From: Verrucomicrobiales bacterium
GTDB taxonomy: Bacteria; Verrucomicrobiota; Verrucomicrobiia; Limisphaerales; SXQI01
Length of the DNA: 20,025 nt
Assembly: GCA_005793025.1 (NCBI GenBank)
Contig: SXQI01000061.1
Location: 1-20,025, forward strand
Reading direction: 5' to 3'
Below, one piece after another: positions 8,422 to 16,558 of this stretch. The notes under the pieces were generated by a model. It was not told the origin of the DNA, made no database searches, and saw only the letters and a list, made by a program, of their open reading frames with translations. Numbering within the stretch: position 1 is the stretch's first letter; every line of letters starts with the position of its first letter. A program made the translations under genes and the position numbers.

Positions 8422-9762
8422 TCAACACTGCTGTTTCCCCGTCGATGCGTTGATTAGTGATTTGGAATTAACGACATGATAGTAGTGAATAATGGCCGCT
8501 GATATGAAAAACAGCAGGAGATAATAAATCTTAAACGCCATCTCATTCCATTCCGTGTAAGGCGAAGTCACTAATTGGCCCAAAATGTTTTGGACGATCA
8601 ATACCATCCACATGATTGAATATGCATTAGGAAACAAATCGTCCCCATCCAATTCCGGTCTAGGTCTCCGCTTGAGGACCACCGCTACCACAGCTAGACC
8701 AACCACCATCAAGGAACCAAAAATTATCCAAAGCACCTTACTCCAATAATCCTCGTTCCCAACGTGGATGTTGATCCATCCTTTCAAACCGCTGCGGATC
8801 GAGATTCCCAGCCCGATAATCAATCCAGCATAAGCTCCAAATTTTTCCCAACATAAATCGCAGGTATTCCGCGCGACCTCCGGCAAATCGTCCGCATCAC
8901 GTTGTTTGTTCACCAAGTAATAGGCAATTCCAAGGGCGATCCCGATACTGATTCCCCCGCAAGATTCCCAGCACCGCCACCAATTAAACGAAGCCCTAGG
9001 CCAAACTCCTGCCGCCCACTTCCAATTCTGGCACATCGCCCAACCCAGCCCATTCAACAAACCAACGACTAGAATCAGGATGGCATTCCGGCAGTGGCGG
9101 CGACTCAGTTCGAACCCTAAAAAACCTAAATACAATCCCAGATGCGTCACCGCCTCGCGACAATCATTCACCAATCGACCCAAAGTCGGATTCGCCGGAA
9201 GATTCGCATACTTTGCCGCCAACGTTTCGTGCAACGGCAAAAACAATTCGGGGGAATACTCAAAAAGCCATCGGGCGAAAAAACCTGCACCCAATCCACA
9301 ACCGATCCGGAAAATCCAATCCCGCAGACTTAGTTTTTTGCCTCCGTTGCACCACGCAAGTAAGCATGCCCCCAGACCCGCCCACGGAACTCCAGCGATG
9401 AAAAGCCACAGAAAACCGTAACACCTCGAGATCGGTTCGAAAGCACCTTGTGCATAGTTTGTGTAGATGCGGTTCGAAAAGAAATGAGGCCACTGCATCC
9501 AACCACGATCCCCTGCAATGCCGATACCCACCGTCAACGCCAGTATCACCCATCCCGAAGAGTAGGGGCGCGACCTATTTCCATTTCCATCGCGAGAAAT
9601 AAACCACCAAGCCGTTCCCCACGTGACTCCCGCAAAAGTACATCCGATCCAACCTCCGTATCCTGAGGACCCACGCACTGCCCACGTCATCCCTCCTAAC
9701 ACAGCAAACAACAGACAGGGGAGCAGAAGGTCATTGGTTAAATTGCGTTTCGGAGGAATCAT
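8422..9762 (-). CDS. Polytopic membrane protein of unknown function
   Basis: I do not recognise a family. The 446-residue protein is strongly hydrophobic with about twelve candidate transmembrane helices (near 12-27, 35-55, 68-85, 112-137, 148-168, 203-220, 225-245, 265-285, 308-325, 341-363, 379-397 and 408-427). It is unusually rich in Trp, Gly and Cys; notable stretches are WAVRGSSGYGGWIG (27-40) and a CDLC pair (301-304) before a helix. No transporter signature, ATP-binding site or redox motif is certain. Its place between the DUF1501 gene (35 bp upstream) and the esterase gene suggests it works with these exported proteins, perhaps as a transporter or membrane anchor. The start is ATG 9760-9762. 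The CDS is firm and the role is unknown. Confidence 0.85.
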   Translation of the reverse strand: MIPPKRNLTNDLLLPCLLFAVLGGMTWAVRGSSGYGGWIGCTFAGVTWGTAWWFISRDGNGNRSRPYSSGWVILALTVGIGIAGDRGWMQWPHFFSNRIYTNYAQGAFEPISRCYGFLWLFIAGVPWAGLGACLLAWCNGGKKLSLRDWIFRIGCGLGAGFFARWLFEYSPELFLPLHETLAAKYANLPANPTLGRLVNDCREAVTHLGLYLGFLGFELSRRHCRNAILILVVGLLNGLGWAMCQNWKWAAGVWPRASFNWWRCWESCGGISIGIALGIAYYLVNKQRDADDLPEVARNTCDLCWEKFGAYAGLIIGLGISIRSGLKGWINIHVGNEDYWSKVLWIIFGSLMVVGLAVVAVVLKRRPRPELDGDDLFPNAYSIMWMVLIVQNILGQLVTSPYTEWNEMAFKIYYLLLFFISAAIIHYYHVVNSKSLINASTGKQQC

Positions 9763-9797
9763 TTTAATGGATCGTTGAGTCGAACAATTAAACCGAA

Positions 9798-11264
9798 TTA
9801 AATCAAAATCTGTTTGATAACTTCGCCGTGATCGCGATCCAACCGTTTTCGACCCGGCACCTCCAAAAGACGAGAGTCCAACCCCATCTGGTGCAAAGTT
9901 GTCGCGTGAATATCCGTAACAAAATGGCGATCCTGCACCGCATTAAACCCAAGTTCATCCGTCGATCCATGCTGAATCCCCCCCTTCACACCACCCCCGG
10001 CCATCCACGCGCTAAAGCCCTGCGGATGATGGTCTCGACCCGTCCCCTCCGCACCCGGCGAACGTCCAAATTCGGTGCCGAAAACTACTAATGTATCCTG
10101 AAGCAAACCCCGCTGCTTCAGGTCTTTCAGTAACCCCGCCACGGGTTGATCGACCTGTGTTGAAAGGTTTGTGTGGTTCGTTTTTATATCACTGTGCGCA
10201 TCCCACGCTCCGCCACCCCCTCCTCCATGAAAAATCTGCACAAAACGAACACCCCGTTCCACAAGCCGTCGAGCCACGAGACACTGTTCGCCAAACGTTT
10301 TCGTTTTCTCGTCATCGAGGCCGTAAAGTTTTCGAATGTGTTCAGGTTCTTTTGCCAACTCCAGAGTTTCAGGAACGCTGGTCTGCATCTGGAACGCGAG
10401 TTCGTAGGACTTAATTCTCGCTCGAAGATTTTGATCATCCGGATAATCGATTCCGGACAAATGGTTGAGCTTTCCTAACAGACTGAGATTCTGAGTTTGC
10501 TCCTCGAGGGTGATCAATTCTCTTGGCGGCTTGATAAACGGAAGCGGGTTCTTAGGATCGGTGTTCAATCGGACCCCGCCATGTTCAGGCCCAAGGTAAG
10601 AGGCCCCGTAGGTAAACGTCCCACCACAACAATCCCCCGTCGGGGCACCGATCACAACATACTCAGGCAAATTCTCATTCATCGAACCTAACCCATAACA
10701 AGCCCAAGATCCGAGGGTCGGGTGCTCCAACTCACGAGGGTGCCGTCCAGTCTGCCAAGTCAATTGCGCTCCGTGATCATTATGAATGGTCCAAAGCGAT
10801 CTGATCACCGCAATGTCATCGGCGCACTCTCCAATGTTCTTGAACCAATCGCCCACCACTAAGCCACATTCCCCGTAGGCCTTGAAACCGGTTTGAAGCG
10901 GCATGATCGTTTTCCGATTCCCATGCACCGGGTTCGCCCCTACCACGTTCTTTCCCTCACTATTGGCTACAGCAGCATAAGGAGTTTCTGAGATCGATTT
11001 TCCGGCGTATTTGTTCAACTCAGTTTTGACATCAAAACTCTCCAAATGACTGACCCCACCGCACAGGAAAATCCAGATGACTGATTTTGCTTTGGCGGGG
11101 AAATGAGTTTTTCCATTCGGGAGATGCCACTCTCCTTCAGCTCGAAGATTCCCATCCTTAAACAAAAGAGAACCGAGAGCCAAGCCGGTGAAACCCATCC
11201 CGGTATCTGCAAGGAAACTCCGTCGGGAAACTCCAGCGCATCTTGAATTGTGTTCGTGGGCCAT
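9798..11264 (-). CDS. DUF1501 protein with twin-arginine signal
   Basis: DUF1501 proteins belong near the alkaline phosphatase/sulfatase superfamily and are highly expanded in Planctomycetes and Verrucomicrobia; their reaction is unknown. This 488-residue copy begins with a Tat signal: SRRSFLAD (13-20) followed by a hydrophobic stretch to about residue 34, so it is probably folded before export. Family-like segments include GGVSHLESFD (69-78), a histidine-rich IHNDHG (160-165), GTEFGRSP (396-403), GRDHHP (409-414) and DIHATTLHQMGLD (451-463). These Asp and His residues could bind metal. It starts at ATG 11262-11264, just 3 bp after the DUF1549/DUF1553 gene, the standard pairing in this phylum, which implies the two act together. 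Confidence 0.93.
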   Translation of the reverse strand: MAHEHNSRCAGVSRRSFLADTGMGFTGLALGSLLFKDGNLRAEGEWHLPNGKTHFPAKAKSVIWIFLCGGVSHLESFDVKTELNKYAGKSISETPYAAVANSEGKNVVGANPVHGNRKTIMPLQTGFKAYGECGLVVGDWFKNIGECADDIAVIRSLWTIHNDHGAQLTWQTGRHPRELEHPTLGSWACYGLGSMNENLPEYVVIGAPTGDCCGGTFTYGASYLGPEHGGVRLNTDPKNPLPFIKPPRELITLEEQTQNLSLLGKLNHLSGIDYPDDQNLRARIKSYELAFQMQTSVPETLELAKEPEHIRKLYGLDDEKTKTFGEQCLVARRLVERGVRFVQIFHGGGGGGAWDAHSDIKTNHTNLSTQVDQPVAGLLKDLKQRGLLQDTLVVFGTEFGRSPGAEGTGRDHHPQGFSAWMAGGGVKGGIQHGSTDELGFNAVQDRHFVTDIHATTLHQMGLDSRLLEVPGRKRLDRDHGEVIKQILI

Positions 11265-11267
11265 AGG

Positions 11268-13964
11268 TTATCTCACGGTGACAAAATCGTTATGATTCAA
11301 CAGCACAAGCATCAGATTTTCCGCCGGCCGAATCGACTCTTCTGGCGTTCGAGAACCAGCGATGGGGGCGGCCACTAAAAACTGGAGGCACGCCTCCAAC
11401 TCAGGTTGACTCGGTGTCCGAGCAAGAACTCGTTCAAAAGCCCGCGTTACAAAACTAGATTGATCTCCTTGGCATTGCTGGCTGACCAACGCCGCGAGTC
11501 GTTTGGCCTGACGGTGGGAAAGTTCGCTGTTCGCCATGGCCAACGCTTGCTGAGGCATCACACTCGGATGCCGCTCGTAACATTCCGTGACACTGGCACC
11601 ATCAAAAATCTGCAAGAATTCCGCCTGCTTTTCAGCAGCATGACGCAAATAAATCGACCGCCGCACCGAAGTCATCGCCAACCCGTGATCGATGTCGGGA
11701 CCACCTTGGATAGGATCGAGGGTCCCAGCAACCGATAACAAATTGTCCCGCACCACCTCAGCCTCCAATCGACGCGAGTTCATGCGCCAAAGATACACAT
11801 TGTCCGGATCAATCCCAATGGCAGCACTCTCAGGAGTCGAAGCCATTCGGTAGGTCGCACTCGTAAGCATCATACGGTGCAACGCCTTCATACTCCATCC
11901 TTGGGAAATGAACTCCGCCGCCAGCCAATCCAGCAACTGAGGGTGCGTCGGTGCCCGTCCATTTCTTCCAAAATCTGATGGACTCCCCACCAACCCCCGA
12001 CCGAAATGATGCTGCCAAATGTGGTTCACTGCGACTCTTGCCGTGAGTGGGTTTTGAGGGTGCGTCACCCAATTCGCAAACGCCAATCGTCTTCCCGTGC
12101 TTGTGCTCGGGTAAGTTTCAGCACCACGTGGTTTGAACGTGGCATCCCGTGGCTTCGAAACCAACGCCAATGCATCGGCCAATTGTGTGGTGGCTTCCGT
12201 CAATTTCTTACCTGTTTCAGTAAACTCGGTTGCTGTTTTCTGAACCAACTCACGAGCAACTTTATCATCCACGGTTGCTTTGAGCGCGGTTGCCGCAGAC
12301 TCCTCTGCCTTTCGCTGAGCCTCATTAAATGCAATCTTCGATCGATGCTGCTTCAATTGCGCCTCCGTGAAACTGAGTTGTCGTTGGATGAAGCCAAGAT
12401 TAGTCGCCCCCACAAGGTTGGAAGGCGTTAGCTCCATTTCGATCGACGCCAACAAAACTTGATCCTTCTGCTCCGCCATTTTTAAGACCAACTCCGCTTC
12501 CACCAACTCGGTTGAAACAGCATTCGTTCTAACGAGCACTTTTTGCAATGCAGCCTTGGCTTCGGTAATCCCGTTCCGAGTAACATTCCGAACTTCAGCT
12601 AAGACGAATTCTCGCCTGTCGGGATTAACCGAAGAATCTGGAAGTTGGATCTCTCGGAACTCAAGAGTTCCCCCCAGTGCCGACGGCACAGCAGGTTGGA
12701 TGACCTCGTTCGTCAATGGGTGGCGCTCGTCCCCTCGGACGAACAAATAGGTCGGGGCGTTCGTCGAATCAAACGCTCTCACCAAGCCGTCTTTGGCTCG
12801 ATCAAGTTGGCCAGGAATTCGATCCGTGCGCACATTGTGCGGCTCAAAAATCGCTCGCATTTCGAAATACTCTCGCTGCGAAATCGGATCGAACATATGG
12901 TCGTGGCATTTAGCACACCCCATCGTTAACCCCATAAATGCTTGAGATGTGTGCTTCACCGTGTCTTCCAGCCATTGTTCCCGTGAAAGCATTTTGAAAT
13001 TTCGGACCAGAAACCCCGTGGCGCGCAATGCGTCCGTATCCTCCGGAGCAAGCTCATCAGCGGCCAACATTTCCACAACCATCCGATCGTAAGGTTTATC
13101 CTTGTTCACAGAATCCACAATCCAGTCCCGCCAACGCCAGATATGCGGCTTGGAATCCCGAACCTGATTTCCATCTGTCCATCCGGCCCAGTCGCTATAA
13201 CGCCATGTATCCATCCAATGCCGAGCCCATCGCTCACCGTGACGTGAGTCCACCAGCAAGCGATCCACCAATCGTTCATAAGCCTGTGGATCCTGATCTT
13301 GAAGATAGGCCCGTTGTTCATCAGGAGTAGGATTGAGGCCCGTCAGATCGAGATAAACCCGCCGAAGCAAAACCTCCTTCGAAGCTTCAGGTCTCGGCTT
13401 AAGTCCATGAACCTCTCGCTCTGCTGTCAAAAACGCATCGATCGGATTCCGGCCACCGACTGGAGGAACCGAAGGCCTTTTTACAGGCTCGAACGGCTTC
13501 CAACGGTAGCTCGAGAGAAATTTTCCAAGTTCCTTAACCTTGTCCTTCGCAGTTGCTAATTCCTTGGCGGTTGGTGTCTCCTGCGGATCACCCGGAGAAC
13601 GTCCGAGTAACAACTCCACTTCATTCGCCACTCCATCACCATCCGAATCCTCACTTGCAACCATTCCCAACCTGCCCGCGATCTCCTTTTTCTTCCCCGC
13701 CGCTTGTAACTCATCCCCTAGCACTCGAAGGCGATTCCCAAATGGATTATGGGGAAACTCCTCCAAATTCTCGGGGTTTCTATTTTTGCTCGGTAAATGG
13801 CAGGTCGAACAAACGGCGAGATTCCTTGCCAGAAAACGATCGTAGTGCTTTTCAAACGCTGCTCGATTTGCTGGGGATCCTTCGACTCCCGCTCCCAAAA
13901 GGCAGGTCAAAACCCATACAAATATTGGCCGCCACCAGAGGACGTTGATTGTCTGGATTCGCAT
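11268..13964 (-). CDS. Exported cytochrome c-like protein with DUF1549 and DUF1553
   Basis: The 898-residue protein has a signal peptide (about 1-29) and then a heme-binding CSTCH motif (52-56) in a 'planctomycete cytochrome C'-like region. A DSDGDG calcium-type loop (106-111) comes next. DUF1549 spans about 170-380 with LDLTGLNPTP (205-214) and a second CAKCH (350-354), also a possible heme site. A long Lys/Glu/Ala-rich stretch (about 465-605) is probably coiled coil. DUF1553 covers about 618-890, with NHIWQHHFGRGLV (647-659) and RRLEAEVVRDNLL (731-743). The function of this family is not established, though heme suggests electron transfer at the cell surface or periplasm. It is the first gene of the six-gene block and starts at ATG 13962-13964. 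No good Shine-Dalgarno sequence is visible. Confidence 0.95.
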   Translation of the reverse strand: MRIQTINVLWWRPIFVWVLTCLLGAGVEGSPANRAAFEKHYDRFLARNLAVCSTCHLPSKNRNPENLEEFPHNPFGNRLRVLGDELQAAGKKKEIAGRLGMVASEDSDGDGVANEVELLLGRSPGDPQETPTAKELATAKDKVKELGKFLSSYRWKPFEPVKRPSVPPVGGRNPIDAFLTAEREVHGLKPRPEASKEVLLRRVYLDLTGLNPTPDEQRAYLQDQDPQAYERLVDRLLVDSRHGERWARHWMDTWRYSDWAGWTDGNQVRDSKPHIWRWRDWIVDSVNKDKPYDRMVVEMLAADELAPEDTDALRATGFLVRNFKMLSREQWLEDTVKHTSQAFMGLTMGCAKCHDHMFDPISQREYFEMRAIFEPHNVRTDRIPGQLDRAKDGLVRAFDSTNAPTYLFVRGDERHPLTNEVIQPAVPSALGGTLEFREIQLPDSSVNPDRREFVLAEVRNVTRNGITEAKAALQKVLVRTNAVSTELVEAELVLKMAEQKDQVLLASIEMELTPSNLVGATNLGFIQRQLSFTEAQLKQHRSKIAFNEAQRKAEESAATALKATVDDKVARELVQKTATEFTETGKKLTEATTQLADALALVSKPRDATFKPRGAETYPSTSTGRRLAFANWVTHPQNPLTARVAVNHIWQHHFGRGLVGSPSDFGRNGRAPTHPQLLDWLAAEFISQGWSMKALHRMMLTSATYRMASTPESAAIGIDPDNVYLWRMNSRRLEAEVVRDNLLSVAGTLDPIQGGPDIDHGLAMTSVRRSIYLRHAAEKQAEFLQIFDGASVTECYERHPSVMPQQALAMANSELSHRQAKRLAALVSQQCQGDQSSFVTRAFERVLARTPSQPELEACLQFLVAAPIAGSRTPEESIRPAENLMLVLLNHNDFVTVR

Positions 13965-14126
13965 CGGTTGATGGCTTCAAGTTACGATCCTCCCAATTAT
14001 TACGTCAAGCTTCGCAAACACCTTGTCCACCCGACTCAGCTCACTCCTCGCGATCGAAGCGGACATCACCACAAGTTTGATCATCCATAAATTTACTTCG
14101 TCCTCTAGGTGCGTTAATCTCCGAGA
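13965..14126. promoter_or_regulatory. Divergent intergenic region, presumed promoters for both directions
   Basis: This 162-bp gap separates the minus-strand six-gene block from plus-strand larBC, so promoters for both should lie here or nearby. On the minus strand a TTGACG (14003-14008) matches the -35 consensus well, but the -10 positions downstream (around 13979-13985) match poorly. On the plus strand I find no convincing pair of boxes. No riboswitch, strong palindrome or small gene is seen. Confidence 0.3.
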
Positions 14127-14915
14127 GTGACTCCCGCTGAGTTATCTCAAATTCTCGAATCCTTTCGTACTGGCGACAAATCGCTGGAAGAAACGGTGCG
14201 AACACTCCAACGCCCACCCATCGCAGACCTCGTGTTCGCTCAAGTGGACACCCACCGTGCCGTCCGGACTGGGTTTCCAGAGGTAATTTTTGGGGAAGGT
14301 AAAACTCCCCCTCAAATCCTCGCGATCGCGACACAATTATTATCAGCCAACAATCGAGTTCTTATCACTCGAGTCAGTGAAAATGCAGCGCGCATCTTGA
14401 CAGAATCATTCCCGCAAGCGGTTCATCATTCCACAGCTCGATGCGTCACAATCCAGCTCGCTCCCCTGCCCCTCCAACCCGGATTCATCGCAGTCCTCTG
14501 CGCGGGCACGAGCGATCTCCCCGTGGCAGAAGAAGCCTCCGTCACCGCCGAGGTTATGGGCAACCGTGTTGAACGCATTTTCGACGTGGGAGTCGCTGGT
14601 CTCCATCGCCTTTTCAGACGGTTGGACCTCCTCCAACAAGCCAACGTCATTGTCGTTGTTGCGGGCATGGAAGGAGCCCTGCCTAGCGTCGTTGCTGGAC
14701 TGGTTCGCCGACCGATCATCGCGGTTCCCACGAGTGTGGGCTATGGCGCGAATTTTGGAGGACTATCGGCCTTGCTCACCATGCTCAATAGTTGTGGAAG
14801 TGGCGTCACGGTCGTCAACATTGACAACGGCTTCGGTGCTGGGTTCGCCGCGAGCCAAATCAACACCCTCGCCTCGGAATCCGCAAACCCTCCGAAAAGC
14901 ACCACGCATTCATGA
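14127..14915 (+). CDS. larB: Nickel-pincer cofactor biosynthesis protein LarB
   Basis: LarB carboxylates and hydrolyses nicotinic acid adenine dinucleotide to make pyridinium-3,5-biscarboxylic acid mononucleotide, the first step to the nickel-pincer nucleotide cofactor. This 262-residue protein shows a PurE-like C-terminal domain with AGTSDLPVAEEA (126-137), VAGMEGALPSVVAGLV (178-193), PTSVGYG (201-207), MLNSC (219-223) and NIDNGFGAG (231-239). Cys223 is in place for the catalytic cysteine that binds the substrate in the Lactiplantibacillus enzyme. The N-terminal part (about 1-60) has the usual RTGFPEVIFGEGKTP pattern. It starts with GTG at 14127; no better start is visible. Its end overlaps larC by ATGA, so translation is probably coupled. 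Confidence 0.95.
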   Translation: MTPAELSQILESFRTGDKSLEETVRTLQRPPIADLVFAQVDTHRAVRTGFPEVIFGEGKTPPQILAIATQLLSANNRVLITRVSENAARILTESFPQAVHHSTARCVTIQLAPLPLQPGFIAVLCAGTSDLPVAEEASVTAEVMGNRVERIFDVGVAGLHRLFRRLDLLQQANVIVVVAGMEGALPSVVAGLVRRPIIAVPTSVGYGANFGGLSALLTMLNSCGSGVTVVNIDNGFGAGFAASQINTLASESANPPKSTTHS

Positions 14916-16228
14916 AAACACTTTATTTAGATATATTCAGTGGAATCAGTGGCGACATGTTCACCGGTGCTTTGATCGCCCTCGGGGTTCCATTTGAGCA
15001 CCTTGAAGCCGAACTAAAAAAACTGCCCCTCAAGGGTTATCATGTTCACGCACGCCAAGAAACCAAGTGCCAGATCTCAGGCATCAAATTCGACGTCCAT
15101 TGCCATGCTGAGGCGACGCATTCTCACCCCCTCGGCACCCACACCCATGCAGGCCATTCCCATCCACACACACACAGCCCATCACCCATTTTTAAATCCT
15201 TCGCTCCGATTCCAGACTTTCACTCACCCCAAAGGGAACATCATCACCACCGAACTTTTTCCGACATCCGCACCCTGATCAACCAGAGCCAACTCACCGA
15301 CTGGGTCAAACAAAAATCGATTGCGATCTTTCGCCGAATCGCCATTGCTGAAGGCCGTATCCATGGATTGCCAGAGGAAAACGTTCACTTTCACGAAGTG
15401 GGCGCCATCGATTCAATCGTGGACATCGTGGCAGCCTGCGTCTGCATCGAAGCACTACACCACCCAAAGATAATAGCTTCCTCCGTTTGCGAAGGCACTG
15501 GCTGGATCCAATGCGCCCATGGCCGCTTCCCCATTCCAGCACCAGCAACTCTCGCAATCCTTGGGGATGCTCAAATCCCCATCACTCAGTGCGATGAAGA
15601 GAACGAATTGGTCACTCCCACCGGCGCAGCCCTGCTTGCCGAATTTGTCCAGTCCTTTGGCCCACTCCAAGGCCTTGTCCCTGAAAAAATTGGGTATGGT
15701 TTAGGAACAAGAGACAATAAAACCCGCCCGAATGTCCTCCGCGCAATCCTTGGCCAATCCCAAACCGAGAGCCACACCCCTTGGGAAACCGACTCAATTG
15801 CCGTATTGGAAACCAACCTCGACGACACCAACCCAGAACTACTCGGTTTTTTTATCGAACATGCCCTCGCTGAAGGTGCTCTGGATGTTTTCCATACTCC
15901 CATCCAGATGAAGAAGAATCGGCCGGGTGCCTTGCTCACGGTGCTCTGCGAACCCGAAAAAGCCGATAAGTTTTCACAGATGATTCTACGCCAAACTTCC
16001 GCCTTCGGCGTTCGGCAAACAACCGCTCTCCGTCGCAAACTTCATCGGGAATGGATCCCTGTTTCCACCTCCTACGGCGAAATCAGCGTCAAAATTGGTA
16101 AGCTTGGCGATGAAGTGATCCACCAATCTCCGGAATTCGAGTCATGCAAGGCAGCAGCGATCCGTTCAGGGGTTCCGCTGCGCAAAGTCTATGACGCTGT
16201 AAACCAATCTCTACGCACGGAACAATAG
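14912..16228 (+). CDS. larC: Nickel-pincer cofactor nickel insertase LarC (single reading frame)
   Basis: LarC inserts nickel into pyridinium-3,5-bisthiocarboxylic acid mononucleotide in a CTP-dependent step, finishing the cofactor. The 438-residue protein begins with the family signature LYLDIFSGISGDMF (4-17). A histidine-rich segment (63-113) with many His residues probably collects nickel. Other family sequences are NVHFHEVGAIDSIVDI (157-172), ELVTPTGAALL (232-242), ETNLDDTNPE (300-309) and IQMKKNRPG (331-339). Unlike the Lactiplantibacillus gene, where LarC1 and LarC2 need a programmed frameshift, this is one uninterrupted frame. It starts inside the last codons of larB. The larE and larA genes are not in the window. 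Confidence 0.96.
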   Translation: MKTLYLDIFSGISGDMFTGALIALGVPFEHLEAELKKLPLKGYHVHARQETKCQISGIKFDVHCHAEATHSHPLGTHTHAGHSHPHTHSPSPIFKSFAPIPDFHSPQREHHHHRTFSDIRTLINQSQLTDWVKQKSIAIFRRIAIAEGRIHGLPEENVHFHEVGAIDSIVDIVAACVCIEALHHPKIIASSVCEGTGWIQCAHGRFPIPAPATLAILGDAQIPITQCDEENELVTPTGAALLAEFVQSFGPLQGLVPEKIGYGLGTRDNKTRPNVLRAILGQSQTESHTPWETDSIAVLETNLDDTNPELLGFFIEHALAEGALDVFHTPIQMKKNRPGALLTVLCEPEKADKFSQMILRQTSAFGVRQTTALRRKLHREWIPVSTSYGEISVKIGKLGDEVIHQSPEFESCKAAAIRSGVPLRKVYDAVNQSLRTEQ

Positions 16229-16330
16229 GCTCCTCCCAATCCCCTGCATGAGAGCATCGAAATAAAACCATCCCCTCCGTGATCGCACTAGTTTTCGCCG
16301 GCTTGTGGAGTGACGTTGGCAACTGAACGA

Positions 16331-16450
16331 GTAGCCAGTGACCGGGTTGATGCCAGAGGCATCTGAGCTCGTAGCCGGTGGTTGGGTTGATGCCGAAGGC
16401 ATCTGAGCTTGTAGCCGGTGGTTGAGCGGAGCGACACCACCGGAGCTTGC
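16331..16450. repeat. Three 40-bp tandem palindromic repeat units
   Basis: Three adjacent units start with GTAGCC at 16331, 16371 and 16411. Units 1 and 2 are very similar over all 40 bp and each holds a short hairpin GATGCC-NNN-GGCATC (16349-16363 and 16389-16403). The three loop bases differ between them (AGA and GAA) while the stem is kept. Unit 3 keeps the first 14 bases, then diverges and instead forms a larger hairpin, CCGGTGGT (16415-16422) with ACCACCGG (16436-16443). This looks like a dispersed extragenic palindromic repeat (REP-like), not a CRISPR. Confidence 0.85.
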
Positions 16451-16463
16451 ACCCCAATTCCCC

Positions 16464-16481
16464 GCACCCCGGCAGGGGTGC
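16464..16481. repeat. GC-rich hairpin next to the repeat cluster
   Basis: The sequence GCACCCC (16464-16470), loop GGCA, then GGGGTGC (16475-16481) forms a perfect 7-bp stem. It follows the three repeat units by 13 bp and is likely part of the same extragenic element. No T-run follows on either strand, so it is not a standard intrinsic terminator. Confidence 0.65.
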
Positions 16482-16558
16482 CAGCGCATCTCAATTACGT
16501 CGCATTTGATAAACAATCAATCGGCCAACAAAACCACAACCGCCGAGATCGAACCGTT

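Larger units (their letters stand above)
16229..16558. other. Convergent intergenic region, no gene supported
   Basis: This 330-bp gap lies between the ends of larC (plus) and the Rieske gene (minus). It contains the repeat cluster listed separately. Open frames across it on the minus strand only translate the repeats and are not convincing genes. No classic GC-stem plus T-run terminator is clear, although the hairpins may slow or end transcription from both sides. Confidence 0.7.

Noticed and set aside
14566..14997. Plus-strand open frame overlapping larB and larC
   Set aside because: It is an out-of-frame shadow of two well-supported lar genes.
14912..16228. Programmed frameshift in larC
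   Set aside because: The frame is continuous from start to stop, covering both the LarC1- and LarC2-equivalent parts.
16331..16450. Possible CRISPR array
   Set aside because: The units are directly adjacent with no unique spacers, only three are present, and no cas genes are near.
16211..16516. Minus-strand open frames across the repeat cluster
   Set aside because: They translate the 40-bp palindromic repeats into recurring short peptides, lack a ribosome site, and overlap the end of larC. They look like repeat artefacts, not genes.
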